Shown: positions 1 through 4,951, counted from the stretch's first letter. The stretch is DNA of 5,391 nucleotides from Alphaproteobacteria bacterium (GCA_024639035.1 JAHEJE010000204.1:1-5391), one strand, 5' to 3'. Numbers and translations: made by a program. Notes: generated by a model not told the origin, from the sequence alone.

Positions 1-504
1 GACCACCTCGTTCTGCGGCCGGTCCGGCTGATCGGCCCATATCCTGTCGATCAGGTTGACCTCGAGAGCTTTGAGCTCGGCCCCGGCGCGCTTGCAGGCA
101 GCGCCGAATTTTTCCACCTGGCTGGCGGTAAGCAGCCATGGATCGTAGGCCAAGACCTGGCCTTCATGCAGGCTTTCCTCGATCCACTCGGCCGGCGGGT
201 CGTCATGAAGGTGCTTTGGCGCGAAGACCGCCGGATCGACCTGTTCGCGCACTTGAACCGTATAACGCCCATCGACAAAGACGGCTGCTCTGTCAGCAAG
301 CACCACCGCCAGTCCCGCTGACCCGGAAAACCCGGAAATCCAGCGCAGGCGTTCTGCGTAGTCGGCAACATACTCGCCCTGAAACTCATCGGAACGCGGC
401 ACGACGAACCCATCAACACCGGCAGCCGCCAACTCCTGGCGCAGGGCCTCTATCCGCCCGCCGCCGGCCGCACCGTCGCTCTGATCTTCAAAATTCTGAA
501 ACAT
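1..504 (-). CDS. Aminopeptidase P family protein (Xaa-Pro aminopeptidase), N-terminal part
   Basis: This is the first 168 codons of a gene that continues beyond the left edge. Family members of this type are metallopeptidases (M24B) that release an N-terminal residue preceding proline, usually in the cytoplasm. The visible part is the non-catalytic creatinase-type N-terminal domain. Diagnostic segments are DGFVVPRSDEFQGEYV (about residues 31-46), RLRWISGFSGSAG (52-64), VDGRYTVQ (77-84) and NLIDRIWADQP (150-160). The metal-binding pita-bread domain would lie outside the window, so activity cannot be judged. The start is the ATG at 504-502, preceded by AAGAAGG three bases away, a close but purine-rich ribosome site. 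The NLIDRIW linker resembles the long three-domain form of about 600 residues (XPNPEP1-like) more than the shorter E. coli PepP, so I give no symbol. It has the same orientation as prmA, with the DUF1127 unit between them on the other strand. The family call is secure; the exact substrate is inferred. Confidence 0.9.
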   Translation of the reverse strand, partial: MFQNFEDQSDGAAGGGRIEALRQELAAAGVDGFVVPRSDEFQGEYVADYAERLRWISGFSGSAGLAVVLADRAAVFVDGRYTVQVREQVDPAVFAPKHLHDDPPAEWIEESLHEGQVLAYDPWLLTASQVEKFGAACKRAGAELKALEVNLIDRIWADQPDRPQNEVV

Positions 505-543
505 CGCCCTTCTTAATGCCTGGCAAATTTGCTCGCAACGCTA

Positions 544-560
544 ATCGCAAATCTTGCGAT
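544..560. promoter_or_regulatory. 17-bp inverted repeat upstream of the aminopeptidase gene
   Basis: ATCGCAA-ATC-TTGCGAT is a perfect 7-bp inverted repeat with a 3-base spacer. It lies 40 bp upstream of the aminopeptidase start codon, where an operator would overlap or abut a promoter. I do not recognise the motif: it is not a plain FNR (TTGAT-N4-ATCAA), Irr or RirA site. It could also be a chance palindrome in AT-rich DNA. Confidence 0.3.
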
Positions 561-805
561 AACGCTTCACCCAAAAAAATGCTGCAATGCAAAATTATCA
601 CCTCAACAGCCAAGCAAACCGCATAGATTTACCCAACATTCACGCCACGACACCGGCCCGCAACGCACCTTAAGCCACCACGTTGAGATCGATATGCCCA
701 TCTCGACACCTTCAACAAAAAATCATGATAAACAAAACGTTAACATCAATTTTAGCCAATGGCCGAGCTATGCAATAGCTGCAATCCTGATCCGTAAACT
801 CCGCA

Positions 806-833
806 TTTGTGTAATCCAGTGGTTATCCCATAT
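806..833 (+). promoter_or_regulatory. Candidate RpoH-type promoter for the DUF1127/sRNA unit
   Basis: TTTGTG at 806-811 is followed after 16 bases by CCATAT at 828-833. The alphaproteobacterial heat-shock-sigma pattern is about CTTGAA, 16-17 bases, CCATnT, so the -10 half is a full match and the -35 half keeps only the TTG core. Predicted transcription would start near 840, giving a leader of about 95 bases. The sequence TATAAG at 831-836 could instead act as a sigma-70 -10 element, with TTGTGT at 807-812 as a weak -35 (18-base spacer). DUF1127/CcsR units in Rhodobacter are known to be driven by RpoHI/RpoHII, which supports the reading, but this is a pattern match by eye. Confidence 0.4.
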
Positions 834-850
834 AAGCCTCAACAACACCG

Positions 851-881
851 GCACTGCAGTTTTTGCAGTGCACAATTTTTT
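851..881 (+). other. Perfect stem-loop plus T-run in the DUF1127 leader (possible attenuator)
   Basis: GCACTGCA at 851-858 and TGCAGTGC at 864-871 form a perfect 8-bp stem with a GTTTT loop. Four bases later comes a run of six T (876-881). The layout resembles an intrinsic terminator with an imperfect junction. If transcription begins near 840, this structure sits at the very 5' end of the DUF1127 mRNA, so it could attenuate or stabilise it. It could alternatively end a transcript coming from further left. A second stem-loop (892-899 with 904-911, one mismatch, loop GCGT) follows and ends about 10 bases before the ribosome site. Confidence 0.4.
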
Positions 882-935
882 CGATCAGACAGGTGCGGCG
901 CGTGCCACACCGCTGTGACAGAAAGGAACGTCGAC

Positions 936-1154
936 ATGAGCTCGATTACTTTTGACTACAACACCCACGTCTTCGGATCGCTCGCCCGTGTTTTCACTGG
1001 CGCTTTCGGTGGCATGACCCATTCGGTCCGCGATTATCTGGCACGGCGCGATTCCGAGCGCCGCCTGCGCGCTCTCGATGACCGCCTGCTGGCAGATATC
1101 GGCATCAATCGTTGCGATATCCATGACATGGTCTGGAAGGGCTCGCTTCGCTAG
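936..1154 (+). CDS. DUF1127 domain small arginine-rich protein (72 aa)
   Basis: This small basic protein carries a C-terminal DUF1127 (YjiS-like) domain at about residues 31-62, recognisable from RRDSERRLRALDDRLLADIG (38-57) followed by INRCDI. The N-terminal 30 residues are weakly hydrophobic with no clear signal peptide. Members are common in alphaproteobacteria. The best studied, CcaF1 of Rhodobacter sphaeroides (about the same length), binds RNA and affects maturation of the CcsR small RNAs encoded just after it; others in Agrobacterium affect phosphate and carbon metabolism. The ATG at 936 is favoured because GAAAGGA at 921-927 lies 8 bases upstream; a longer in-frame reading has no such site and would extend into the structured leader. 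The 3' UTR carries a CUCCUCCC hairpin, so protein and RNA are probably made from one transcript, as in Rhodobacter. An RNA-binding role here is inference from that parallel. Confidence 0.9.
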   Translation: MSSITFDYNTHVFGSLARVFTGAFGGMTHSVRDYLARRDSERRLRALDDRLLADIGINRCDIHDMVWKGSLR

Positions 1155-1169
1155 TCCGAACGATCCAAC

Positions 1170-1245
1170 AGCATTCTACGCCGGCGCCCGCGCCGGATGT
1201 AGAAATCAAGGCGCCCGGCTCTCCTCCCTGCCGGGCGCTTTTTTT
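1170..1245 (+). ncRNA. Cuckoo/CcsR-type small RNA in the DUF1127 3' UTR
   Basis: Two stem-loops occupy the 3' UTR. The first pairs CTAC (1176-1179) with GTAG (1199-1202), then after a small internal loop CCGGCG (1181-1186) with CGCCGG (1191-1196), loop CCCG. The second pairs GCGCCCGGC (1211-1219) with GCCGGGCGC (1230-1238) and shows TCTCCTCCCT in its 10-base loop. A CUCCUCCC loop is the defining feature of alphaproteobacterial cuckoo RNAs and of the Rhodobacter CcsR RNAs; it copies the anti-Shine-Dalgarno of 16S rRNA and is thought to pair with ribosome sites or decoy partners. CcsR RNAs lie downstream of a DUF1127 gene and are cut out of its transcript. Here there is one motif copy rather than several tandem RNAs. 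The 5' end is my estimate; a processing site cannot be seen. Confidence 0.65.
1211..1245 (+). terminator. Intrinsic terminator of the DUF1127/sRNA unit
   Basis: A perfect 9-bp GC-rich stem (1211-1219 with 1230-1238) is followed directly by seven T (1239-1245). It ends four bases before the stop codon of prmA on the opposite strand. Its loop is the CUCCUCCC motif, so one hairpin would both end the transcript and present the RNA's interaction site. In the minus direction the hairpin is followed only by CTTGATTTCT, a poor T-run, so it is at best a weak terminator for prmA. Confidence 0.88.
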
Positions 1246-1249
1246 GGCC

Positions 1250-2143
1250 TCACCCCGCTCGCATCAGCCACAACGTGCTCCAGGAGCCAAGCCTGATCCG
1301 CTTGTGCAGGACGAAACCTGCATTTCGGTACGCCGAAAACACCCACCGTTCCTGCTCAACATACAGACCGGACAGAACAAGCGCCGCGCCCGGCCGGCAA
1401 ATCCCGGCGAAGTCCGGTGCCAGATTGACCAGCGGGCGCGCGAGAATGTTCGCAAACGCCAGGTCACACGGCGCCATCTCTTGGATGCGCCGGTGCGACA
1501 GGCCGGCGGCCTGGACCGCACTGACCAGCCCGGCCGCCCGATTGACCCTGGCGTTGCCACGCGCTGAAGCGATCGCCAGCGGGTCGATGTCACTCATCAC
1601 GACCGGACGGTGCGTTGCCCGCGCAGCCGCTATCCCCAGCACCCCAGTGCCGCATCCGACATCGAGAATGCGCTGCGGTCTGGTGCTCTTGAGAAGTTCA
1701 TCCAGCACCACAAGACATCCCTTGGTGGTTCCGTGATGCCCGGTGCCGAAGGCAACCGCAGCCTCCAGTTCCAGACTGATCCCATTCACCGGCCGGGCAC
1801 TGCGGTCATGGCGCCCATGCACGAAAAACCGCCCGGCCCGCACCGGCGCCAGCCCCTCCAGCGAGACGGCGACCCAATTGCGGTCCTCGACCGCTTCAAA
1901 CCTCATCGCAGCGAGTATCTCCGCCGGCCGGTCGATCCTGCGCTCCAATAGCGCCGCCAGGCCCGACAAATCGAATGCGGTCTCATAATAGGCCCGCACC
2001 GCCCATAGGCCCGCAGCTTCATCAACCTCGTCCATCGAAACGGCCATTGCGTCCGGAACCGCGGCTTCGTCCAGAATGTCCATCAACTGCAACGCAAGCC
2101 CGTGCGGCAAGGCGGGACAGTCGAGTGCAAAAACCTGCGCCAC
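1250..2143 (-). CDS. prmA: Ribosomal protein L11 methyltransferase
   Basis: A 297-residue SAM-dependent methyltransferase that trimethylates lysines and the N-terminus of ribosomal protein L11 in the cytoplasm. The N-terminal half is the substrate-recognition region. The catalytic half shows the PrmA-specific AFGTGHHGTT (131-140), the SAM-binding ILDVGCGTG (159-167), the acidic second motif SDIDPLA (184-190), the catalytic-loop ANILARPL (231-238) and a terminal LVLSGL strand (256-261). The length fits alphaproteobacterial PrmA. The start is GTG at 2143-2141, preceded by GGGGTGA about six bases upstream; the first in-frame ATG is 20 codons further in and would cut into the conserved N-terminus. 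It is divergent from the tetR gene, and TATAAC on the minus strand, a possible -10, falls inside the palindrome at 2172-2193, so the neighbouring regulator could affect it too. The family call is secure. Confidence 0.95.
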   Translation of the reverse strand: MAQVFALDCPALPHGLALQLMDILDEAAVPDAMAVSMDEVDEAAGLWAVRAYYETAFDLSGLAALLERRIDRPAEILAAMRFEAVEDRNWVAVSLEGLAPVRAGRFFVHGRHDRSARPVNGISLELEAAVAFGTGHHGTTKGCLVVLDELLKSTRPQRILDVGCGTGVLGIAAARATHRPVVMSDIDPLAIASARGNARVNRAAGLVSAVQAAGLSHRRIQEMAPCDLAFANILARPLVNLAPDFAGICRPGAALVLSGLYVEQERWVFSAYRNAGFVLHKRIRLGSWSTLWLMRAG

Positions 2144-2171
2144 GTGAATTCACCCCGGTGTTGTCAGTCCC

Positions 2172-2193
2172 TTGTTATACAACTGTACAGCAA
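2172..2193. promoter_or_regulatory. 22-bp imperfect palindrome, candidate TetR operator
   Basis: Half-sites TTGTTATACAA and CTGTACAGCAA form a dyad in which 16 of 22 positions are symmetric (pattern TTGnTnTACA, two bases, then TGTAnAnCAA). A perfect 8-bp palindrome CTGTACAG (2183-2190) is nested in it. The site sits in the 103-bp gap between prmA and the tetR gene, 53 bp ahead of the tetR start. Size, symmetry and place are typical for autoregulating TetR-family repressors. I find no strong promoter boxes, so which gene it controls is inferred. Confidence 0.5.
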
Positions 2194-2246
2194 TTTGATT
2201 CCCGGCTATTGTTAACCTGTTTGCACCTTTTCAAGAACCCTTGTCG

Positions 2247-2852
2247 ATGACCCAGGCATTTACCCGGCAGAGTGAAGCTGAACGCCGCCAGGCATTTGTG
2301 CAGGCCACCATCGCCTGCCTTGCCGAACACGGCTATCACGGAACCAGCGTGCGCAAGATCGCCAGCGCCGCCGGCGTCACGCCAGGCCTCTTGCGCCATT
2401 ACTACTCCGGCAAACAGGAACTGATTGCCGACGCCTATCGCTATGGCGCCGAACTGACCCGCTCGCACGCCCTGACCGCCGCTGCTGCCGCAACATCGCC
2501 TCGTGACCGCTTCAGGGCGTTCATCGAGGCAAGCCTGGCCGGCCCGGCTGCGGGCGCTGACCTGTTCCGAGTCTGGCTTGCTTTCTGGGCCACCACCGTC
2601 ACCGTCCCGCAGGTGCAGCTTGCCCATCAGGAAACCTATCAGGCTTACAAGACAAGCCTGGCGGAACTGATTGCCGAATTGAAGCCCGGCCTGGGTGGGC
2701 ACGAACTGGCGCAGCTGGCCATTGGCGCCAACGCCATTATCGACGGCTTGTGGCTTGAACGCGGTCTCGACCCGCAATCGTTCGACGCCGGCGCCGCTGC
2801 CGCCATTGTCTACCGCTACGTCGGCGCCGTTCTCACTGTGTCACTGGATTGA
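2247..2852 (+). CDS. TetR-family transcriptional regulator, BetI type
   Basis: A 201-residue one-component repressor. The N-terminal DNA-binding domain spans roughly 10-60, with the helix-turn-helix TSVRKIASAAGVTPGLLRHY (33-52), then YSGKQELI. The C-terminal ligand domain resembles that of BetI: FRVWLAFWATT (107-117) and ANAIIDGLWLERGL (161-174) match the conserved FWA and IDGLWL stretches. BetI proper senses choline and controls the bet genes, but none are present here, so the ligand is probably different. The next gene begins 24 bases after the stop in the same direction, and the best guess is that this protein controls that aminotransferase and itself through the palindrome at 2172-2193. 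The ATG at 2247 has a weak AAGAA site nine bases upstream; a TTG two codons earlier (2241) is a less likely start. The family is certain; ligand and target are inferred. Confidence 0.9.
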   Translation: MTQAFTRQSEAERRQAFVQATIACLAEHGYHGTSVRKIASAAGVTPGLLRHYYSGKQELIADAYRYGAELTRSHALTAAAAATSPRDRFRAFIEASLAGPAAGADLFRVWLAFWATTVTVPQVQLAHQETYQAYKTSLAELIAELKPGLGGHELAQLAIGANAIIDGLWLERGLDPQSFDAGAAAAIVYRYVGAVLTVSLD

Positions 2853-2876
2853 AATCGTCAAGGATTGGAACCCTGC

Positions 2877-4046
2877 ATGAAGTATTCTGATTTCGTCAAC
2901 CGCATCGCCGGCAAGGGCGCATCTGCCTGGGAGCTTCACAACAAGGCGGACGCCGAGTCCAGAATCAACGACGACGTCATCATGCTGTCGATCGGCGACC
3001 CGGAGTTCGACACCCCTGCCCCGATCGTCGCAAAGGCCATCGAACGGCTGAACGCGGGCGATACCCACTATACCGGGGTGTCCGGCCGCGAAACCCTGAA
3101 GCTGGCGATCGCCCGCGATCACCTGCGGTTGGCCGGCCGCCGGGTCGGCAGCGAAAACGTGGTCGTACTTGCCGGAGCCCAGAACGCCTTGCTTGCCACA
3201 TCGATGTGCATCGCCGAGCCCGGCGACGAAATTGTCACTTTTGACCCGATGTATGCCACCTACGAAGCAACCATCAAGGCCTCCGGGGCCGAATTGCGCC
3301 CGGTGCGCCTCGATGCCGCCACCGGCTTCCGCCTTGACCGGGAAACCCTTGCAGCGGCGATCACCCCGCGCACCAGGGCCATCTTCCTGACCAATCCGCA
3401 CAACCCGACAGGGGTGGTGGCGACCCGTGATGAAGTCCAGATGGTTGCCGATCTGGCCCGGGCCCACGACCTGTGGATCGTCTCCGATGAGGTCTATGCC
3501 GATCTCCTGTTCGACGGCGAACACGTCGCAATGGCAAGCCTCGACGGGATCGCCGAACGCACCGTGACCATCGGCAGCCTGTCGAAGTCGCGCAACATGC
3601 CCGGCTGGCGCGTCGGTTGGGCGGTCGGCCCGGCCGAACTGATCGCCCACCAGGCGAATTTTGCCCTGTGCATGCTCTATGGCCTGCCCGGCTTCATACA
3701 GGACGCGGCCCTTGTCGCCCTGGAAGAATGCGCCGATGAGCCGGTCCGGCTGACCGGGATCTACCGTCAGCGCCGCGACACCGCTGTGCGGCTCCTGAAC
3801 CAGGTGCCCGGCCTGACATGCACGCCCCCGCAAGCCGGCATGTTCCTGATGGTCGACGTCCGCGGCACCGGCCTCTCAAGCGATGAGTACTGCCGGGGGC
3901 TGTACGAGCACACCAAGGTCGCCGTGCTCGATGCCGCCGGCCTTGGCGCAGGCGGCGACGGGTTCTTCAGGATGTCCTACACGACGTCGCAGGAAAAACT
4001 CACCGAGGCCTGCGCCCGCATCGCCGAATACACCAATAGCCTGTAG
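2877..4046 (+). CDS. PLP-dependent class I/II aminotransferase, AruH-like (possible arginine:pyruvate transaminase)
   Basis: A 389-residue fold-type I aminotransferase, full length. Visible catalytic features are NPHNPTG (173-179, Asn176 against the PLP ring), VSDEVY (202-207, Asp204 to the pyridine nitrogen, Tyr207 to the ring oxygen), GSLSKS with the Schiff-base Lys237, Arg245 in GWRVGW for the phosphate, and Arg365 in FFRMSY for the substrate carboxylate. Several stretches recall Pseudomonas AruH from memory: the opening MKYSDFVNRIAG, SIGDPEFDTPAPIV (38-51), VVLAGAQNAL (96-105), LLFDGEHV (210-217) and LCMLYGLPGFIQDAA (264-278). AruH moves the alpha-amino group of arginine to pyruvate, starting the transaminase route of arginine breakdown. 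No other aru gene is in the window, so the substrate stays unproved and I give no symbol. The ATG at 2877 is chosen over the TTG at 2865, which directly abuts the AAGGA site. It is probably co-transcribed with the regulator before it. No clear terminator follows; the convergent cytochrome gene ends 34 bases away. Confidence 0.9.
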   Translation: MKYSDFVNRIAGKGASAWELHNKADAESRINDDVIMLSIGDPEFDTPAPIVAKAIERLNAGDTHYTGVSGRETLKLAIARDHLRLAGRRVGSENVVVLAGAQNALLATSMCIAEPGDEIVTFDPMYATYEATIKASGAELRPVRLDAATGFRLDRETLAAAITPRTRAIFLTNPHNPTGVVATRDEVQMVADLARAHDLWIVSDEVYADLLFDGEHVAMASLDGIAERTVTIGSLSKSRNMPGWRVGWAVGPAELIAHQANFALCMLYGLPGFIQDAALVALEECADEPVRLTGIYRQRRDTAVRLLNQVPGLTCTPPQAGMFLMVDVRGTGLSSDEYCRGLYEHTKVAVLDAAGLGAGGDGFFRMSYTTSQEKLTEACARIAEYTNSL

Positions 4047-4060
4047 CGCCTCGAACTTGT
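4047..4060. repeat. 14-bp direct repeat shared with the cytochrome gene
   Basis: CGCCTCGAACTTGT directly after the aminotransferase stop codon recurs exactly at 4243-4256 inside the cytochrome gene, where the minus strand encodes HKFEAF. The copies are 196 bases apart in the same orientation. The match may be chance or a remnant of a small local duplication. The 34-base gap between the two stop codons otherwise holds only a minimal TGTC/GACA inverted repeat and no terminator. Confidence 0.3.
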
Positions 4061-4080
4061 CGTGACAGGCACCGTACCGT

Positions 4081-4473
4081 TCACGGCTTGCGCAGTTCCG
4101 CCGCCAACCGATCAACATAGACCATCAGGTGATCGAGATCATCAAGTCCGAGGACGATCGGCGCAACCGCGGATGGGGTCTGCCTGATCTGCCGGTACTC
4201 CTTGATCCGCACGAAGTTGCCATGCGGCGGCAGAGTGTAAAACGCCTCGAACTTGTGCCGCCAGTCCTTGGCCGCAGACCGAACCATGGCCTTGAACGAC
4301 GGCGTCGATCCGATCCCCATCCTGTTGTAGTCCGGAACGACATGACACCGTGCGCAATGCAGGCGGGCGATCGCCTCGCCGGCATCCCCGTCCAGCTCTG
4401 CCGCCTGTCCGGTGCCGGGAACATGCAGTGCCATGATGAGCGCCGCGAAGACCACATTGCGAAACCAATGCAT
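4081..4473 (-). CDS. Small periplasmic c-type cytochrome
   Basis: A 130-residue protein with a signal peptide (MHWFRN, then hydrophobic residues 7-20, likely cut after GQA or GQAA near 24-25) and one haem-binding CARCH motif (40-44). The pattern fits a class I cytochrome c exported to the periplasm. The rest, GIGSTPSFKAM (53-63), KFEAFYTLPPHGNFVRI (74-90) and LDDLDHLMVYV (110-120), recalls a group of small alphaproteobacterial cytochromes whose redox partners I do not know. The sixth haem ligand cannot be assigned by eye: Met52, Met63 and Met117 are candidates. The ATG at 4473 is chosen because it places the signal peptide at the very N-terminus; a TTG at 4509 would add 12 polar residues. Neither start has a strong ribosome site. 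It converges with the aminotransferase gene and is divergent from the DUF2384 gene, so it is probably a single-gene unit. Confidence 0.82.
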   Translation of the reverse strand: MHWFRNVVFAALIMALHVPGTGQAAELDGDAGEAIARLHCARCHVVPDYNRMGIGSTPSFKAMVRSAAKDWRHKFEAFYTLPPHGNFVRIKEYRQIRQTPSAVAPIVLGLDDLDHLMVYVDRLAAELRKP

Positions 4474-4627
4474 GCCGCGACATTGCCACAGCGCAGGGTC
4501 GAAACTCAATCACATCATCCAAACCGCCATGAGAGTTTCACAACAACTACATCTCTATGTCACTGGCCTGTCACACGCCGGCGCTAAGGTCTTAGTCAGT
4601 TGCAACGCCGTTACAGGACCCCTCCCG
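4474..4627. promoter_or_regulatory. Divergent promoter region, cytochrome gene / DUF2384 gene
   Basis: These 154 bases separate two divergent starts and must hold both promoters. I cannot pick confident -35/-10 pairs. The only notable element is a short perfect inverted repeat CTAAG-GT-CTTAG at 4584-4595, ending 32 bases before the DUF2384 start; it may be an operator or chance. AGGA at 4615-4618 is the DUF2384 ribosome site. Confidence 0.35.
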
Positions 4628-4951
4628 ATGCGAATTCAAGCCAACATCGCCCGAGACGCCGAAAAAGCATTTGGCGATGCCCGACTTGCCGATACCTGGC
4701 TGGACCGCCCCAGTCCGCTGTATGGCGGGCGACCGCCGCGCCAGGCCATTGCCGAACCGGCCCACCGGGAACGCGCGCGCCGCCAGCTGAACTGGTTCAG
4801 CGGCCTCTACGCCGACAAGACCCCGGAACCGGCTTTGCGTGACGTGCTCAGCGACCCGATGATCAACATGGCGCTCGCCAGCGCCGGGTCCGGGCCGGAA
4901 GAACTGCTTGCGCTGTGCCAGGCGGCAAAGGACAGACAACACGCCGCGTGA
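4628..4951 (+). CDS. DUF2384 (MbcA/ParS/Xre antitoxin C-terminal) domain protein, solitary
   Basis: A 107-residue cytoplasmic protein. Residues about 11-60 match DUF2384: AEKAFGDARLADTWLDRPSP (11-30), then LYGGRPPRQAI, with the expected WL, GG-x-PP pattern and a following helix. In RES-Xre and MbcT-MbcA toxin-antitoxin pairs this domain binds and blocks the toxin. Here the usual N-terminal Xre helix-turn-helix is missing: only ten residues precede the domain. No toxin gene is adjacent, since the next gene lies on the other strand nine bases away. The tail (residues 65-107), with ALRDVLSDPMINMALASAG and PEELLALCQAAKDR, looks like two more helices beyond the domain. The ATG at 4628 has AGGA nine bases upstream; a longer in-frame reading crosses the cytochrome gene antisense and is rejected. 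The domain call is good; an antitoxin role is doubtful. Confidence 0.75.
   Translation: MRIQANIARDAEKAFGDARLADTWLDRPSPLYGGRPPRQAIAEPAHRERARRQLNWFSGLYADKTPEPALRDVLSDPMINMALASAGSGPEELLALCQAAKDRQHAA

Larger units (their letters stand above)
505..935. other. Long AT-richer intergenic region with several inverted repeats
   Basis: These 431 bases between the divergent aminopeptidase and DUF1127 genes are clearly AT-richer than the flanking genes. Open frames crossing them give low-complexity translations with no recognisable family, so I call no protein here. From left to right I see: an inverted repeat at 544-560; a possible stem at 682-707 (8-bp stem with one G-T pair, 10-base loop); an inverted repeat AGCTAT-GCA-ATAGCT at 766-780; a candidate RpoH-type promoter at 806-833; a perfect hairpin at 851-871 followed by six T; and a second stem-loop at 892-911 just ahead of the DUF1127 ribosome site. 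The region must hold the promoters of both flanking genes and is long enough to hide a small RNA. I see no convincing sigma-70 promoter for the aminopeptidase gene. Confidence 0.6.

Noticed and set aside
138..626. Plus-strand open frame across the aminopeptidase gene and the intergenic region
   Set aside because: The translation is Arg/Pro/His-rich and low in complexity, and the opposite strand encodes a recognisable aminopeptidase P domain.
823..831. Possible DnaA box (TTATCCCAT)
   Set aside because: It matches only the first six bases of TTATNCACA, and no cluster of such boxes or origin-linked gene is present.
529..918. Plus-strand open frame of 129 codons in the intergenic region
   Set aside because: No recognisable domain, no ribosome site, composition of non-coding AT-rich DNA, and it runs through the predicted promoter and leader hairpins.
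2144..2153. Perfect 10-bp palindrome GTGAATTCAC next to the prmA start
   Set aside because: It overlaps the GGGGTGA ribosome site and has no spacer or flanking symmetry; coincidence is the simpler reading.
2247..2852. Calling the regulator BetI itself
   Set aside because: No betA, betB or choline transporter gene is in view and the partner gene is an aminotransferase; only the C-terminal domain type is shared.
2841..3833. Long open frame on the minus strand (330 codons) antisense to the aminotransferase
   Set aside because: It lies wholly opposite a gene with intact catalytic motifs; its translation is rich in G, D, H and Q with no family signature, as expected from a GC-rich shadow frame.
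4129..4587. Plus-strand open frame opposite the cytochrome gene
   Set aside because: The minus strand has a signal peptide and a CxxCH motif; this frame has neither domain nor start signals.
4412..4627. N-terminal extension of the DUF2384 protein
   Set aside because: It runs antisense through the cytochrome signal-peptide region and the divergent promoter gap; the ATG at 4628 has a good ribosome site.
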